Shown here: in pieces, positions 10,962 through 22,279 of the stretch
Layout: every line of letters begins with the position of its first letter
Position numbering within the stretch: position 1 is the stretch's first letter
NCBI GenBank assembly: GCA_031216915.1
Contig: CM062289.1
Span: 20,376,520 to 20,440,519, forward strand
DNA: 64,000 bases
From: Pictodentalium vernedei
Lineage: Eukaryota; Mollusca; Scaphopoda; Dentaliida; Dentaliidae
Direction of reading: 5' to 3'
Translations under genes and position numbers: made by a program
The notes under the pieces: model-generated
The model's input: only the letters and a program-made list of their open reading frames with translations
What the model was told of the DNA's origin: nothing
The model's database searches: none

Positions 10962-12003
10962 GCGATCTAAGGAAATTATATCAGCACCCAATTGTGTTTA
11001 ATCCAGACATTCCAAGAGGTCTTTTGAATAAAGTAATGTTTGAGCTTTTATTTTACTTTTGTCGGAGAGGGAGAGAAAACATTCGAGAAATTAAAGCTTT
11101 TGATTTTGTAGTTAAAACTGAGGACACTGGAACTAATACATCCTGAAAACTACTTCTGAGCGAACAAAAAATCACACAGGTGTAACAAATGAGGATGAAG
11201 ATGATGGACCTAGAATGTATGAAACTGGCACAAAAATGTGCCCTGTTAATAGTTTTCAACGATATCTTATGAAACGAAACCATGAGTGTGATGCGTTCTT
11301 TCAAATTCCCAAAAATTCATACCACGAGAATGACGAATGTTGGTTTGAGCGAAGGGCAATGGGAAAAAATTCCATAGGAGAATTCATGGTAAAAATGTCT
11401 AAACAATTTGGTCTTTCTGATACATATACCAACCACTGTGTGCGTGCTACGACCATAACAATTCTTAATGATTGTGGATTCAAAGATCGCGATATTATTT
11501 CTTTATCAGGACACAGAAATGAAAAATCATTGTCAAGTTACGTTTCGGACACAAGAGCTGATGTCAAACGAGGTATGTCAGAGAGCTTGAGTTCCATGGT
11601 CGATAATGCAGATGCTGAACATTCAGAAATGCCTGCAGCAAGGAATGCTGTTGAGAAAACAACAACGCAACTCTCTTTCCAGTCAGCAAATTCCACAGTA
11701 TCAGCACCCGAATTATTAGATACCGATATTGATGACGACGATCTGATAAGTGCGTTGGAGGAAATCGAGTGTTCAAAAAACTCAACATCAATTGACATTC
11801 GAAAGCAATCCAAACAAATATGCAACAAAATGCAGTATTGTGCCCCAAAATTCAATTTCAGCAATTGTGTTGTAAATATTTACAATTGTGGCAGAAAGGG
11901 GTTTTCTATGAATAGTTCTATGTTGTTTTTCATTATGTACCATTCTCGCACAGCATTCCTTGATAATTCCAATAACATTTTTGTTGTTGTGATTCCCTTG
12001 TGA
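10962..12003 (+). pseudogene. Crypton recombinase, exon 2 (DUF3504 catalytic domain) with one frameshift
   Basis: Tyrosine-recombinase catalytic domain of the DUF3504/Crypton type, related to domesticated copies in KCTD1 and ZMYM proteins. The sequence reads LRKLYQHP, then LLNKVMFELLFYFCRRGREN (first catalytic arginine, near 11065). The frame changes once at about 11137-11146. It continues with MYETGTKMCPVNSFQRYL (11215), TNHCVRATT (H..R box, 11428-11454), LSGHRNEKS (second histidine, near 11510) and SSYVSD (nucleophile tyrosine, about 11538). All catalytic residues are present. The final 100 or so residues up to the stop at 12001-12003 show no family match. A single frameshift suggests recent death, a sequencing error, or an extra short intron. 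Confidence 0.82.
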
Positions 12004-13046
12004 TGTTTTGTGGTAATTGTACAAAGTATTTTGAAGTCCTTTCTGGTAAAATTTACTTTCAGTTTGAAAAGTCTAAAGTTGGTTGTGATTGGCTTAGAAA
12101 TGTTAGATGGACTTTCATTGGAGGATAATTGTATTGAAGGACATCATTGGTGCATCTTAGGTCGATTTGCATTGGGTGGAATATATCCCTCTATAGTATA
12201 AAACCTTGGAAGTTTCATTAATAAAGTTTGTCTGATGGTTTGCACAAAACCTTGAACAACCCTTACTCTTGGTTAGTCTAGTTTGTCCTCCTTAGGAATG
12301 GGTGGTTTTGGGGGGTTGTTATATGAGAAACTAGGTGATTTCTGAGCTAGATTTAGAAGTGGGGTATTTTCTCAGTTGCAAGATATGGACATGGACATCC
12401 TTTGAGATAAAATTTGGATGGGTTAGGATAAAAGTGTTTTTAACATCTGAAGTTGTTAATCTCCAGTGGAAAGATCATCAAAGGGAGCTCAACAGTGATT
12501 ATTGCATGTTCCTACAGCTTCTTAAACACTTGTAATAAATTAAATTGAACTCTAAAATTATTTTGTTCTTGCTACTGTACCATTTTACATCCATAACTCA
12601 AGAATAAAGATCATTTGGGGAATGCAGGAACTAATCCCTCCTGTTACACAATAATTAAAATGTGCTCGTACATCAGACGAAGTACCCATAACACGTTCAA
12701 TGGGGTGAACGTTAATAAAACTTTAGTGCCATGAATAATGGAATTTCTATAGTGCCTCACAAGCTCTGTTGATACCACCATATGTGAGATGTTGATTCTG
12801 TTGTATGATATCTCGTGTTAACCAGTTATGTGCCACATGATTGGTTGATCGGTTTCATGTGTTTATTTACATTATTCTACTTTACCCATTGAGTTCGAAT
12901 CCAGTTTATAGTTTAATGTTTTCCTGACATTTTCATGTTATTAATTTCATTGTTTTATTTTGGATAGTAAAGTGTTAGTTATCTCTCCGTTCCTTCTTTA
13001 ATATGTTGTGGAGATGGTCTGGGTGTGATGTACTAAACCCATTAAT

Positions 13047-13176
13047 GCCTTCCGTTCGGGCACTATGCTCTCATAGTGTTGCTTCGGGAACCAAATAGTG
13101 CCCTCGCTATCGCTCGGGCACTATTGCACTCTCAGCAACACTATGAGAGCATAGTGCCCTCAATGGAAGGCATTAA
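13047..13176. repeat. large inverted repeat at the Crypton right end
   Basis: Arms of about 40 bp (AATGCCTTCCGTTCGGGCAC and GTGCCCTCAATGGAAGGCATT are the outer parts) enclose a centre with further GGGCACTAT copies. The motif is shared with the left end of the element near 9960-10005, so it may be a binding array for the recombinase. That function is inferred. Confidence 0.65.
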
Positions 13177-13184
13177 TAGGTAAA

Positions 13185-13525
13185 TAGTATGTTATTGTGT
13201 TGTTAAACAAGAAAAAGACCCTGTTTCTTTTCCTATTTCGTGTAGGTGATAAAATTGAAAGTGGAATTTCCACCAACCCTCATGTAAACAAAACCAAATT
13301 CGCTCTAATGTACGGCTGCTGCACAGTAAAATAGAGAAAAAATAACAGCAACTCTTCATAATCTGACCATCATGGTATAAATAAAATATACCCAAAGTAG
13401 CTTGGTGTGCCAAATGTTCACCACTCGTGGTGAAGTGGTGTTAACCGCGTGTCAAAGACTCGCGGATAACACCACTTCACTCGTGCTGAACATTTGGTAC
13501 TCCAAGCTACTATGGGCAGATTCGA
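13185..13525 (+). repeat. repeat K copy A, right part
   Basis: Continues repeat K after the Crypton. It matches 19890-19935 and 20945-21200. It ends in a foldback: AAAGTAGCTTGGTGTGCCAA...CACCACTTC at 13390-13435 is mirrored at 13465-13515. Positions 13526-14301 hold nothing recognised. Confidence 0.75.
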
Positions 13526-14301
13526 TATGTATCAAGTTGTCAATGTCAAAATCGATAGATTAATAATAATTGAAGAAATACTGAATGTCACTGACTCAAC
13601 ATTTAATATTTATCATCAGTAATATCTCAGTTTTTGAAATTTTCTGAGTGTGTTGAAAATTTGAAATAATAATTTGATACACTCACTGAACATGAAATAT
13701 TTCCATATTTCGCACATTTAATCTCTCACCACAAAATATATTATAATTAAAATTTATATTTGCAGACTGTAAATTTCAGCATTAGGCTATTTATTAAAAT
13801 AATTATTATAAACATGTATACATCACATGTTTTTTTTAATGTCTCATGGGTGTGAGTCAAACATAGAAAGAAATCATTCCTAATTCAAACTCCTCCCTGT
13901 CTTGTAACTGCTGATGTGAAGTGCTAATCAATCATAGAACAGTATGATTTGTCGTAGTCCAAACTCTGCCCAAATTTACAAGTACTGTCATATATTGCTG
14001 TCATTCACTCATTGGAGTTACCAATGAAACACAGTTTGAACAAAACTATATCAGCAGTTGATGGATGTTTTCTTAGCTGTGTGGGCCTCTGATATCCTAT
14101 TGGCTCCTTTTTAATGATTGACGAGTTAGCTATTGGTGTTGTATTCCTTTTGTGATGTGAGATTGAAAATATATTGTTGTTCGTGATATAAATATACTTG
14201 TGTTTTGAATAAATAATAGTTGTTTGATGAGAATTTGCATTTGCTTTTTCTTAAAACACTTTCAGCCTACATTTATTTAACAGAGCCTCTTATATATGAT
14301 A

Positions 14302-14698
14302 CAGTGGAACCCTGTTAATTGAATAGCCACTTTGCCAATGAAAATTACTCATTTAACAGGAGTATTCAATTAACAGGGATTGTGTCACTTTCCTCTATTC
14401 TAGAGATAAACTTAGCATCAGCTCTGTCAAACAAGATATAATAGATTAAATGCCTGTATTGGATGTACTGAGGCCAAATATGTCGATAAGCAAAGGAAAC
14501 CTGGGGAGAGTCACGGTATTTTCTCTGGCAGGTTACAAGATTTTTTTATTAAATTAACAGGAGTTTACTGTATAACCTATATTCAATTAACAGGTCAAAT
14601 ATGTACTGGAGGTATGGTAAATGGTTTTGTGTTATGAAATTATATGCAGTCAACAGTGTTATTCAGTTAAGAGATATCCAATTAAGTGGGCTGCGCTG
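14302..14698 (+). mobile_element. MITE family P, copy P3 (central hairpin half deleted)
   Basis: Ends CAGTGGAACCC and CTGCGCTG with TA on each side. The left arm of the central hairpin is lost: AGCATCAGCTCTGTC replaces the usual paired arms. Positions 14699-15105 show nothing recognised. Confidence 0.82.
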
Positions 14699-15105
14699 TA
14701 CAAAGGAACTGGTTATTTTTACTCACTGTGCATCATGTACGAACATATTCATTTCGTATTTTCGAGCAAGATATTTAAATAAAGTCCTCAAGAGTCATGA
14801 GAACTGTGTTAAAAGATATTGTATGAAAACACTCAGAAAGTCATTCAGTTAATTTTTCCAACTGAATTTGTACAACTGTAGAACACATGAATTAAATGTA
14901 TTTGTTAATTAGTTCAACAATCTAAACACAATCATCAGTATCCGTGGCTATCAGTCACAGGTACTGATAACTACATTCAGATTCCGAACTACATGTAGTC
15001 TACGATATACCAGTATGTTGCAGGTATGAATATATTAAAGTGAATTTCATAACATTGTTGCCAAAGCTCAAATGTTAAAGATATGACATAAGCCTATTAT
15101 CAGAA

Positions 15106-15517
15106 CAGTGGAACCCTGTTAATTGTATAGCCACTTTGCAAATGGAAACTATTCAATTAACAGGGATTGTGTAACTTTCCTGTATTCTAGAGATAAACTT
15201 TGCCTTTATTCTATTATCTCTTGTTTGACAGAGCTCCATGAGCTCTGTCAAACAAGATATGATAGATTAAATGCCTGCATTCGATGTACTGAGGCCAAAC
15301 AAGTCTATAAACAAAGAAAAACTGGGGAGAGTCGGGGTAATTTCTCGGCAGGTTTCAAGATTTTTTATTCAATTAACAGGAGTTTACTCTATAACCTATA
15401 TTCAATTAACAGGTCAGATGTGTACTGGTGGTATGATAAATGGTTTTGTGTTGGGAAATTATATTCAATTAACAGGGTTATTCAGTTAAGAGATATCCAA
15501 TTAAGTGGACTCCACTG
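15106..15517 (+). mobile_element. MITE family P, copy P4, just upstream of the TBRG4-like exon
   Basis: Ends CAGTGGAACCC and GACTCCACTG with intact central GAGCTC hairpin at about 15222-15268. It ends 93 bp before the splice acceptor of the first coding exon of the host gene. Confidence 0.85.
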
Positions 15518-15634
15518 TATTACATATGTACATGTACCTATCACCATGAAAGGCACCCTAAAATGAAATATTTCCGGGCTTGGTAATGAGATATCTTTTT
15601 TTCTTTACAGGCAGTATAAATGTGAAGATAAGAC

Positions 15635-17018
15635 ATGGCATCACTGGTAAGGCATTGTGTTCCCCACATCACAAGGAGGGGTAGAGTTCTCGCCTTGGGA
15701 AATTTTTATGCATTTCCATTTCCCTGTGCATGTTACAGCAAGACACCTTCATGGAGCTTTCGAAAAAAGTTTCAGATGAAGATGCTTAGATCTGGATTTC
15801 CAACACAAAATGGACAGACTATGGTTAGAGGAATGACAGAATCAGCTGCTGCACATCATCTCATTCAAGAAAATAATGTGACACAGTTATCCAATGAAAT
15901 AAAAGATGCAAAAAGCTTTGATCACTTGTTGGATGTTGTTGACTCGGAACATTTCAGTCCTCAAGATGTTACTAATGTGCTGGAGCAAATTTCAACAATT
16001 CATGAAGAAAATGTTAAAACTACAAAGGATACAGCATGTGAACTTATTGAGAATGCAATGATGGATGGTAGAATGTCAAAAGTGTGCTCACCAATTAGGA
16101 ACAATGTTATTCCCACTTCCAAGATACTTTTACAAGCTGAATATTTGAAGTTTTTAAATACTATGTTAAATATTTCATGCAAAGAGACACCAGTAGTTAC
16201 GGTTATTGAAGATTACATCTTTTTAAACTTGACGAAAATGAGCATGTCTAATTTAATAAAAACGTTACAGATATATAATAAACATAATGAAACAAAACAT
16301 AGGAAACAAGTGTATGATAATGTGTGTAATATAATACATAAAAGATGGGTGGAAGTGTGCAGACCAAACCAGATAATTAGTCTAGCATTATCATATGATA
16401 GAAATAGTAACCTTTTTGACAAGTTTGAAGACGTTATTTTGACTTCTACACAGTACATGACTGCTAATAGTATTTATAATATGCTTTATGCCTTTTGTCG
16501 GAGACGGTATCGAAATAATTCTGTACTCCGATCATTAGTTCATCATTTGAAGACAAAAGAATGGGATTTTCAGTTTTATCAACTTAAAAATTTACTTTAT
16601 GCTTGCAGTGTACTGAAAGTTCATGACACTAATTTATTTGAAAAAATTGCTACCATTCTTATACCAATGTTGAATGAGCAGACGTCTGTTGCTTCATTGA
16701 CCTCTGTTTTAACCTCTGTTGGGAAACTGCAGTTGTTACATGAACCACTCATTAATGATCTGTATCAAAGAATATATGCAAACCGAGAGAAGCTGACTGA
16801 GAGAAATATTGCTTACATAATTATCACGATGGGGAGATTGAATTATGTAGATTTTCCACTTTTAGAACATTTGAAAAAGGACTTGATTAGCCTTTCTTTG
16901 AAGACGAGCTTACCTGATGTATGGCTTGATGTTATCTGGCATTTGGTGGCACTACAACAAGGCAACAATTTTCTTGTAAACTCAGTTTTAAAGAAGTCTT
17001 TTTATGAAGATTTATTGG
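15635..17018 (+). CDS. tbrg4: TBRG4/FASTKD4-like mitochondrial RNA-binding protein, first coding exon
   Basis: FASTK-family proteins act in the mitochondrial matrix, and TBRG4 (FASTKD4) stabilises and processes a set of mitochondrial mRNAs. The exon begins after an acceptor (TTCTTTACAG at 15601-15610), so an upstream untranslated exon is likely. The ATG at 15635 opens a frame whose first ~70 residues are basic and nearly free of acidic residues, as in a mitochondrial leader. Helical repeats typical of the family follow, for example QLKNLLYACSVLKVHD near residue 315 and LPDVWLDVIWHLVALQQ near residue 430, then LKKSFYEDLL at the exon end. The donor TTGG|GTAATT at 17019 ends the exon in phase 1. 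Reading on gives an early stop at 17026, so the exon must be spliced. Assignment to TBRG4 rather than another FASTKD member rests on the exon 1-2 junction region. Confidence 0.88.
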
Positions 17019-17104
17019 GTAATTAAATAAGTTTATATGTGTGATGAAATGACCAAATTTTGAAAAATTGAATTTTCCCATTAATTGAATGGCTTTTCAG
17101 TTAA

Positions 17105-17348
17105 CCCTTTACCCAACGTAATGGCCAAAACCGGCCAGTGCTATTCTAAAAAAATCGCCAATTAATTTTCATTATTTTTTTCATTTTTTGTCTCAAAAAC
17201 ATAGGTTATGACATTTCATTGGAACGAGCTCATCGAGCTCGTTCCAATGGGGGGTCATAACCTTTGTTTTTTGACAAAAAATGTAAAAAATTAGTTATTC
17301 AAGAATTTTTTTTGCAAGTGTCGTCTGCTTTTCATGTTAGGTAAAAGG
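17105..17348. mobile_element. MITE family B, copy B1 (piggyBac-type, TTAA-flanked)
   Basis: Flanked by TTAA (17101-17104 and 17349-17352). The left end reads CCCTTTACCCAAC and the right end is degraded. The whole element folds back on itself around GGAACGAGCTC-ATC-GAGCTCGTTCC, followed by the mirrored GGTCATAACC and TTTTGACAAAAAATG arms. TTAA targets and CCCTTT ends are typical of piggyBac-type elements. It lies in the first large intron. Confidence 0.85.
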
Positions 17349-17496
17349 TTAACCTGTTAAATGCTGATGTCAAAATACCAAAATTTCAAGCAGTACATGT
17401 AGATGTTCCCAAAATGCAACTAGGAATGTAATCAACTCTTTCTTGTTTGACAGAGCTCAATGAGCTCTGTCAAACAATACAGAATTTCAACATGTG

Positions 17497-17816
17497 CAGT
17501 TAAAACTAGAAGTCCTGTCATGAAATGTGCACAAATAGCACGTCGATCTGCACGTTAATCTATGCGTTATGACCATAGTAAGGCTATCAAATTCTGTGCA
17601 TATGGCCTGTGCACAAGCAGTGTTTCAGCCAATGGACCTCCGGGTAACTCGGAGGTCCATTGGCAGAAACATTGCCTGTGTTTGCTTTGAGTAACCAGGA
17701 GAACCTGCTGTGCTTTGGATGCCATTTGATATGGCAATTGCACACAATTCCTACGCGCAACTACATGTAAGCATAGATAAGCGCACAGTTCATGACAGGA
17801 CTTCTAGTTTTAACTG
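17497..17816 (-). mobile_element. MITE family C, copy C1
   Basis: Terminal inverted repeats CAGTTAAAACTAGAAGTCCT at both ends and a central hairpin of CCAATGGACCTCCGGG type. It is in opposite orientation to copies C2 and C3. Just before it, at 17441-17477, is an isolated copy of the GACAGAGCTC hairpin of family P without the rest of that element. Confidence 0.85.
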
Positions 17817-18317
17817 TAGTTGCATTATGGGGAAAATTTGAAGGTTTAAATTTTGATATTTTTGCATCAGTAACAAAGTTCCACAGTATTACAGCACCTG
17901 GACAGTAGGTAGCCATGAAAACACCCACAGAGTGCAGGGTTTCTGCTTACCTGGTTTTACATGTGGTAACCAGACCCATTCTATTTGCCGGTTTTGGTTA
18001 GAAAAAATGTTGAATTAAGTTTGTTTACAGATGCAAAATTAGTCATTTTTTGTTGTGATATCACGGCAAAATAAAATTTGTCCACGGGTAAATGTTTTAT
18101 GACATTTATTTAAAACACGTATCACTTTGAAATCTTTATATGTTTGAACTCCCGACACCAGGGGTCAGCCGAGTGGGCGACTAGGGTGAAGAAGTCGCCT
18201 TGTCATTCCTCAAGTCACCTTAGCTTACATTGGGGGCGTAATTCAAGTCACCCTTCAAAACTTTCTTTGGAGACATGGCAGTTCTATGCATTTTTATGTT
18301 TTATTTGTTTTTATTAT

Positions 18318-18393
18318 TCCAGGATACGCTATATCTAATGAACCAATGTGTTGGGCCAACACATTGGTTCATGAGATATAGCATATCATGGAA
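18318..18393. repeat. long isolated hairpin
   Basis: Arms of about 37 bp with few mismatches meet at TGTTGGGCCAACA. No terminal repeats or target duplication were found around it. The rest of 17817-19140 holds no supported gene. An open frame at 18563-18889 (108 codons) contains a basic stretch KRKLSPKDAKGTSKIMSFF but is not recognised. Confidence 0.65.
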
Positions 18394-19248
18394 TAAACAT
18401 TTGGCATAGACTCGTCATAGACATGTATTGAGGGCGGTGAAGATCAAGGTAATCCGAAATCTCCACACAGGGTAATTTAAAAGTGTTTCCTCAAATTGCT
18501 CTGGAATTCTGGCATATATTATTGATAAGTACATCAAAGCAATTCAGAAATAAGGTTGTCCTATGAAACACATGCCCTCAGTAAATCCCCAACACGTTGC
18601 TTTCCAGTTCAGAGATATGTTTCAGTACAGTATTATCATATGGAAATTCACAATGAGTTCTGAAAAAAGATTTTACAAACGAAAGTTATCGCCGAAAGAT
18701 GCAAAAGGCACTTCCAAAATAATGTCTTTTTTTGCACGCTATCAACAGAAAAGAGGCCCTCCCCCTTTACAACAAATTGGTTGTGACTACAGCCAAATGC
18801 TATATCCTACTATTTTTGTCCCTGGCGGAAACCCTGGAAGTGTCATTTCCACCCAGACAATAATACTCAGATTCTATGAAAAATTATAAAAGTGCAAGCA
18901 GTGTTTCAGAACCTGCATGTTTAATTCAGAGGTCAGTTTGACAAATCTCAATGTCTGTCAGTCAAAATTTTTTTGGATGTTGTACATCTATGCTGTTCCA
19001 TTGAATTAGTTATCTGTATGGATTTGCCAATCTTTGTGTGCTTCACTTGTTATTCCGCCCACCATATATTGTTGCTCCCAGTGCGGTTATTTTGTTAGAA
19101 ACTAGAGTCGTGCCACTCTAAAGTGGTAGATCATGATTTATACCATGATTACCTATTCTACTATATATGTATATGAAAAGCCTATGACATAATTCTAGCT
19201 GTACACACCAACAACCGTGATGAACACGCCAGCAATGGGATTTCAATA

Positions 19249-19677
19249 CAGTAGAATCCTCTTAATTGAATATCCATTTTGCCAGTGAAAATTATTCAAT
19301 TAACAGGAGTATACAATTAACAGGGATTTGGTCAGTTTCCTGTTTTCTGGAGGTAACTGAGCATCTATTCTATTATATCTTGTTTGACAGAGCTCATAGA
19401 GCTCTGTCAAACAAGATATAATAGAATAAATGTCTGTATTGGATGTAGTGAGGACAAAAAGGTTGGTAAATAAGGGGAATTTGGTGCATGTCACAGTAAT
19501 TCTTTCAACATATTACAAAAATTTATATACAGTTAACAGGAGTTTACTCTGCACCCCATATGCAATTAACAGATCCAATTTGTACTGAAGGTATGGTAAA
19601 TGGTTTTGTGTTTGAAAATTATATTCAATTAACAGGGATATACAATTAAGAGATATCCAATTAAGTGGGCTCTACTG
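19249..19677 (+). mobile_element. MITE family P, copy P5 (variant subfamily)
   Basis: Ends CAGTAGAATCC and GCTCTACTG with TA on both sides. Central hairpin GACAGAGCTC-ATA-GAGCTCTGTC. Repeat K copy A at 9685-9695 has the unfilled site with one TA, confirming the TA duplication. It shares the subfamily with 58710-59140. Confidence 0.88.
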
Positions 19678-19939
19678 TAGTAAAAATTTACACCTACAGT
19701 AGAACTACATCCCCGTTGACCTTTAGTGAGGTCGACCTGAATGCGAACTTGTCTAAATTTATCGCACGTCACCTCACGAATAGTGAAATGGAAGTGGCAA
19801 TTATTTATTTCGTTTTTAAATGGGTTTACCTCATAAGATGCCAAAAATTAACGAACATGCATTGCTTCATGTTAATAAAGCATGCATAACTCGAAATAGT
19901 ATGTTATTAAAACGAAAAAGGCTCAGTTTCTTTTTGTCT

Positions 19940-20940
19940 CTCGCTTTTTTAAATAAACGGGAGATATTAAATTTGGGGTGTCCTTCCGTCCTTCCATCCT
20001 TCCACGTTTCCAGACTCTAGCTTTCCTTACAGTGAACGGATTTCGATCAAATTTGAGTAGTAGATCACTTTCATCAATTGTGGGTCCAAGTTCGAATATG
20101 GGCATTTTCCGTGCATGTTTAATTAGGTTGCTGAAATTTGATTGGCTGACAGTTTCCAGACTCTGACTTTCCTTAAAATCAAACTTCTTGGGTATCTTTG
20201 TTATCATTGTGAGACCAGAATACGTGTTTTGGGGTTTGGTCCAAAATTCAAGATGGCTGCCATTGGCCATTTTGTTCCGAAATTGGGTGTAATCAGTTTT
20301 TTGTACAGAACTTCTACATGTATATGAAAGTTCGGATTTGAATAAATTTTTGTATGAATGTTTAGTAACATGCAATACATCACATATATTACAGGTTTTG
20401 TCCTCATGCAAAAATTATGCAAATTAGGAAAAATTTGATTTATTCAGTGCTACTACTAATACACAGTAAGTGCACACCTTCCGTGTTTTTCGTTTCCAGA
20501 CTCTAACTTTCCTTACAGTCAGTCGATTTTAATGAAATCTGGGTAGTAGATCACTTTCATCAATTGTGGTTCCAAGTTCGAACATGGGCATTTTCCGTGC
20601 ATGTTTATGTTGCTTAAATTTGATTGGCTGATGGTTTCCAGACTCTAACTTTCCTTAGAGTCAACCGATTTCAATGAAATTTCATATATGGATTACCTTT
20701 CGCATCAGTTTAATGCAATATGTCTTATCATACAGTCTTAATTTTTAGTGATTCTCACAGTTATACTCCACATCACTTTACTTGCTTTGACAGTGACCTC
20801 TGTGAAAATAAATCTGATAACCACTGTCTGAAGCACTGTCTGTTCTGTCTCTTCTAAATAACTTCCGCTTGCAACTCAACTATATTCCACTGGATGCATT
20901 AATTCCCCTTGAAACTGCTGCCCAGCGGGAGACATGAATT
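19940..20940 (+). repeat. fragment related to the ~340-bp array at 50-51 kb
   Basis: Contains a CCTTCCGTCCTTCC tract, the recurring GTTTCCAGACTCTAACTTTC (three copies), and a block with AATTCAAGATGGCTGCC that matches units at 50250 and 50910. No coding sequence is supported. Open frames here are shadows of the repeat. Confidence 0.6.
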
Positions 20941-21213
20941 CACTGAATTTGCTTGTTTTCATTTCGTTTCTTCGATAAATTTGACAGCAGAAGTACCGTC
21001 CACCGATGCTTGTATAAACAAAAACAGATTCGCACGTTTGTTGTCTGCTGTTTAGTAAAATCGAGAAAAAATAATAGCGACTCTTAATAATCTGAGAATC
21101 ATGGTATAAATAAAATATACCCAAAGTAGCTTGGGGTACCAAATGTTCACCACTCGTGAAGTGGTGTTAACATCGTGCCAAAGGTACACCAATCTACTAT
21201 GGGTATATTCTAT

Positions 21214-22055
21214 TAGGGCTGTCGCGATTATTCGATTAGTCGACTAACCGTCGACTATTGATGTAGTCGACGTTTTTTATTTTTAGTCGATCGTCGTTCA
21301 TTTTCAAGGTGGTACACGTCTACTACACGTCGGGGCTAAATTGCATTGTTTTGTGAGGTGAATGATCAATGAAGGTGAATAACTTTAAATATCTAACCAT
21401 AGTTAACATTCATATCCGGAAGACTGTACGACTGTCACTGACTGTGTAAGAAAGAACAATCACAGTTACTCGAGAAGAATAGATTCTTCTGAATTTCTCC
21501 AGTCTTGTACACACGAATGCACCCATTGGAAAACCCAAAGCGCGGAAGTGACAAAATTATGACGAAAGTCAGACTGTCAGATCACTTCTCAAAGTTCGGA
21601 ACTTCAGACTAAGATCCAATTTTAACAACTGACGAGGGAATGCATAGATCTCAATGTTCAAAATTTCGAGAAACTTATTGCAGAAAGGAAACATATCCAG
21701 GAACGTTCTTTGGTAAATTCATTTTAATTCATCGGCTTCAATCTAGTTCAAACTTGGACCCGCAGTCAGTAATATTATTTTTGGGGTTGGTACGTCCTAC
21801 AGGACGTACCAACCCCAAAAATTATATTACGGACTGTGGGTCCAAGATTGGACTACATGTAGTTTCAGTCGGGACCGATTTGTTGTTCCACAACCCCACT
21901 TCGTCTGAACACACTGGTGCCATTGTCATTTTCAGAGTTTTACGAACAGAAGAATGATTTGCTAAAAAATCATGGGAAGCGACTATTAATCGACTAACCG
22001 TCGATTACTGGTCACGATTAGTCGATTACAAAAAATGATAGTCGCGACAGCCCTA
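21214..22055. mobile_element. non-autonomous hAT-like element with 8-bp target duplication
   Basis: Terminal inverted repeats TAGGGCTGTCGCGATTA / TAGTCGCGACAGCCCTA are flanked by the exact 8-bp direct repeat TATTCTAT (21206-21213 and 22056-22063), the duplication length of hAT elements. Subterminal copies of GATTAGTCGACTAACCGTCG lie at both ends. A long palindrome (about 21753-21848) sits in the middle. No transposase remains. Confidence 0.87.
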
Positions 22056-22071
22056 TATTCTATATATATAG

Positions 22072-22272
22072 TACGACTGCCATTATACTTTCCAGAGGTG
22101 GGAAATATTTCTACGGACGCAATAATATTAGATTTCAAACCCTACTTATGGCAGTAATCATCCAAAATTTAATTAAGGAAGTATTGGGTACAACGCGGTG
22201 CTTCATTAATTAAAATTTTGCTGATGGTGATTTTTATTACCTGGTAAACACATACGTAGACATCACTGCCAG
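22072..22272 (+). repeat. repeat D, copy D1
   Basis: Shares with D2 and D3 the series ACTTTCCA..GG..GGAAATATT, CAATAATATTAGATT, AATTTAATTAA, GGTGCTTCATTAATTAAA and TTTTTATTAC. It includes an imperfect AATTAA/TTAATT foldback around GGTGCTTC. Family not recognised. Confidence 0.7.
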
Positions 22273-22279
22273 TTAGGCC

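Larger units (their letters stand above)
9905..13184 (+). mobile_element. Crypton-type tyrosine recombinase DNA transposon
   Basis: A 3.3 kb insertion between two halves of repeat K, with TAGTA on both sides (9900-9904 and 13185-13189). Repeat K copy B at 19890-19905 shows the joined sequence with a single TAGTA, which fixes the borders. It encodes one recombinase in two exons (10089-10500 and 10962-12003). Cryptons move by recombinase action without a transposase and lack true terminal inverted repeats. Here the motif AGTGCCCG occurs twice at the left end (9960-10005) and several times in a large inverted repeat at the right end (13047-13176). The stretch 12004-13046 is non-coding. Confidence 0.85.
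19145..21200 (+). repeat. repeat K copy B, carrying nested insertions
   Basis: Same repeat as 9597-9904 plus 13185-13525. It is interrupted by P5 (19249-19677) and by a segment related to the 50-51 kb array (about 19940-20940), but not by a Crypton. It therefore gives an empty site for the Crypton, and copy A gives an empty site for P5. Confidence 0.78.

Noticed and set aside
18563-18889. 108-codon open frame with a basic KRKLSP stretch
   Set aside because: Faintly like the N-terminus of some transposon-derived zinc-finger proteins, but no domain can be named and the length is near chance for this region.
19923-20411. 162-codon open frame on the minus strand
   Set aside because: Lies entirely in repetitive sequence shared with the 50-51 kb array and has no family resemblance.
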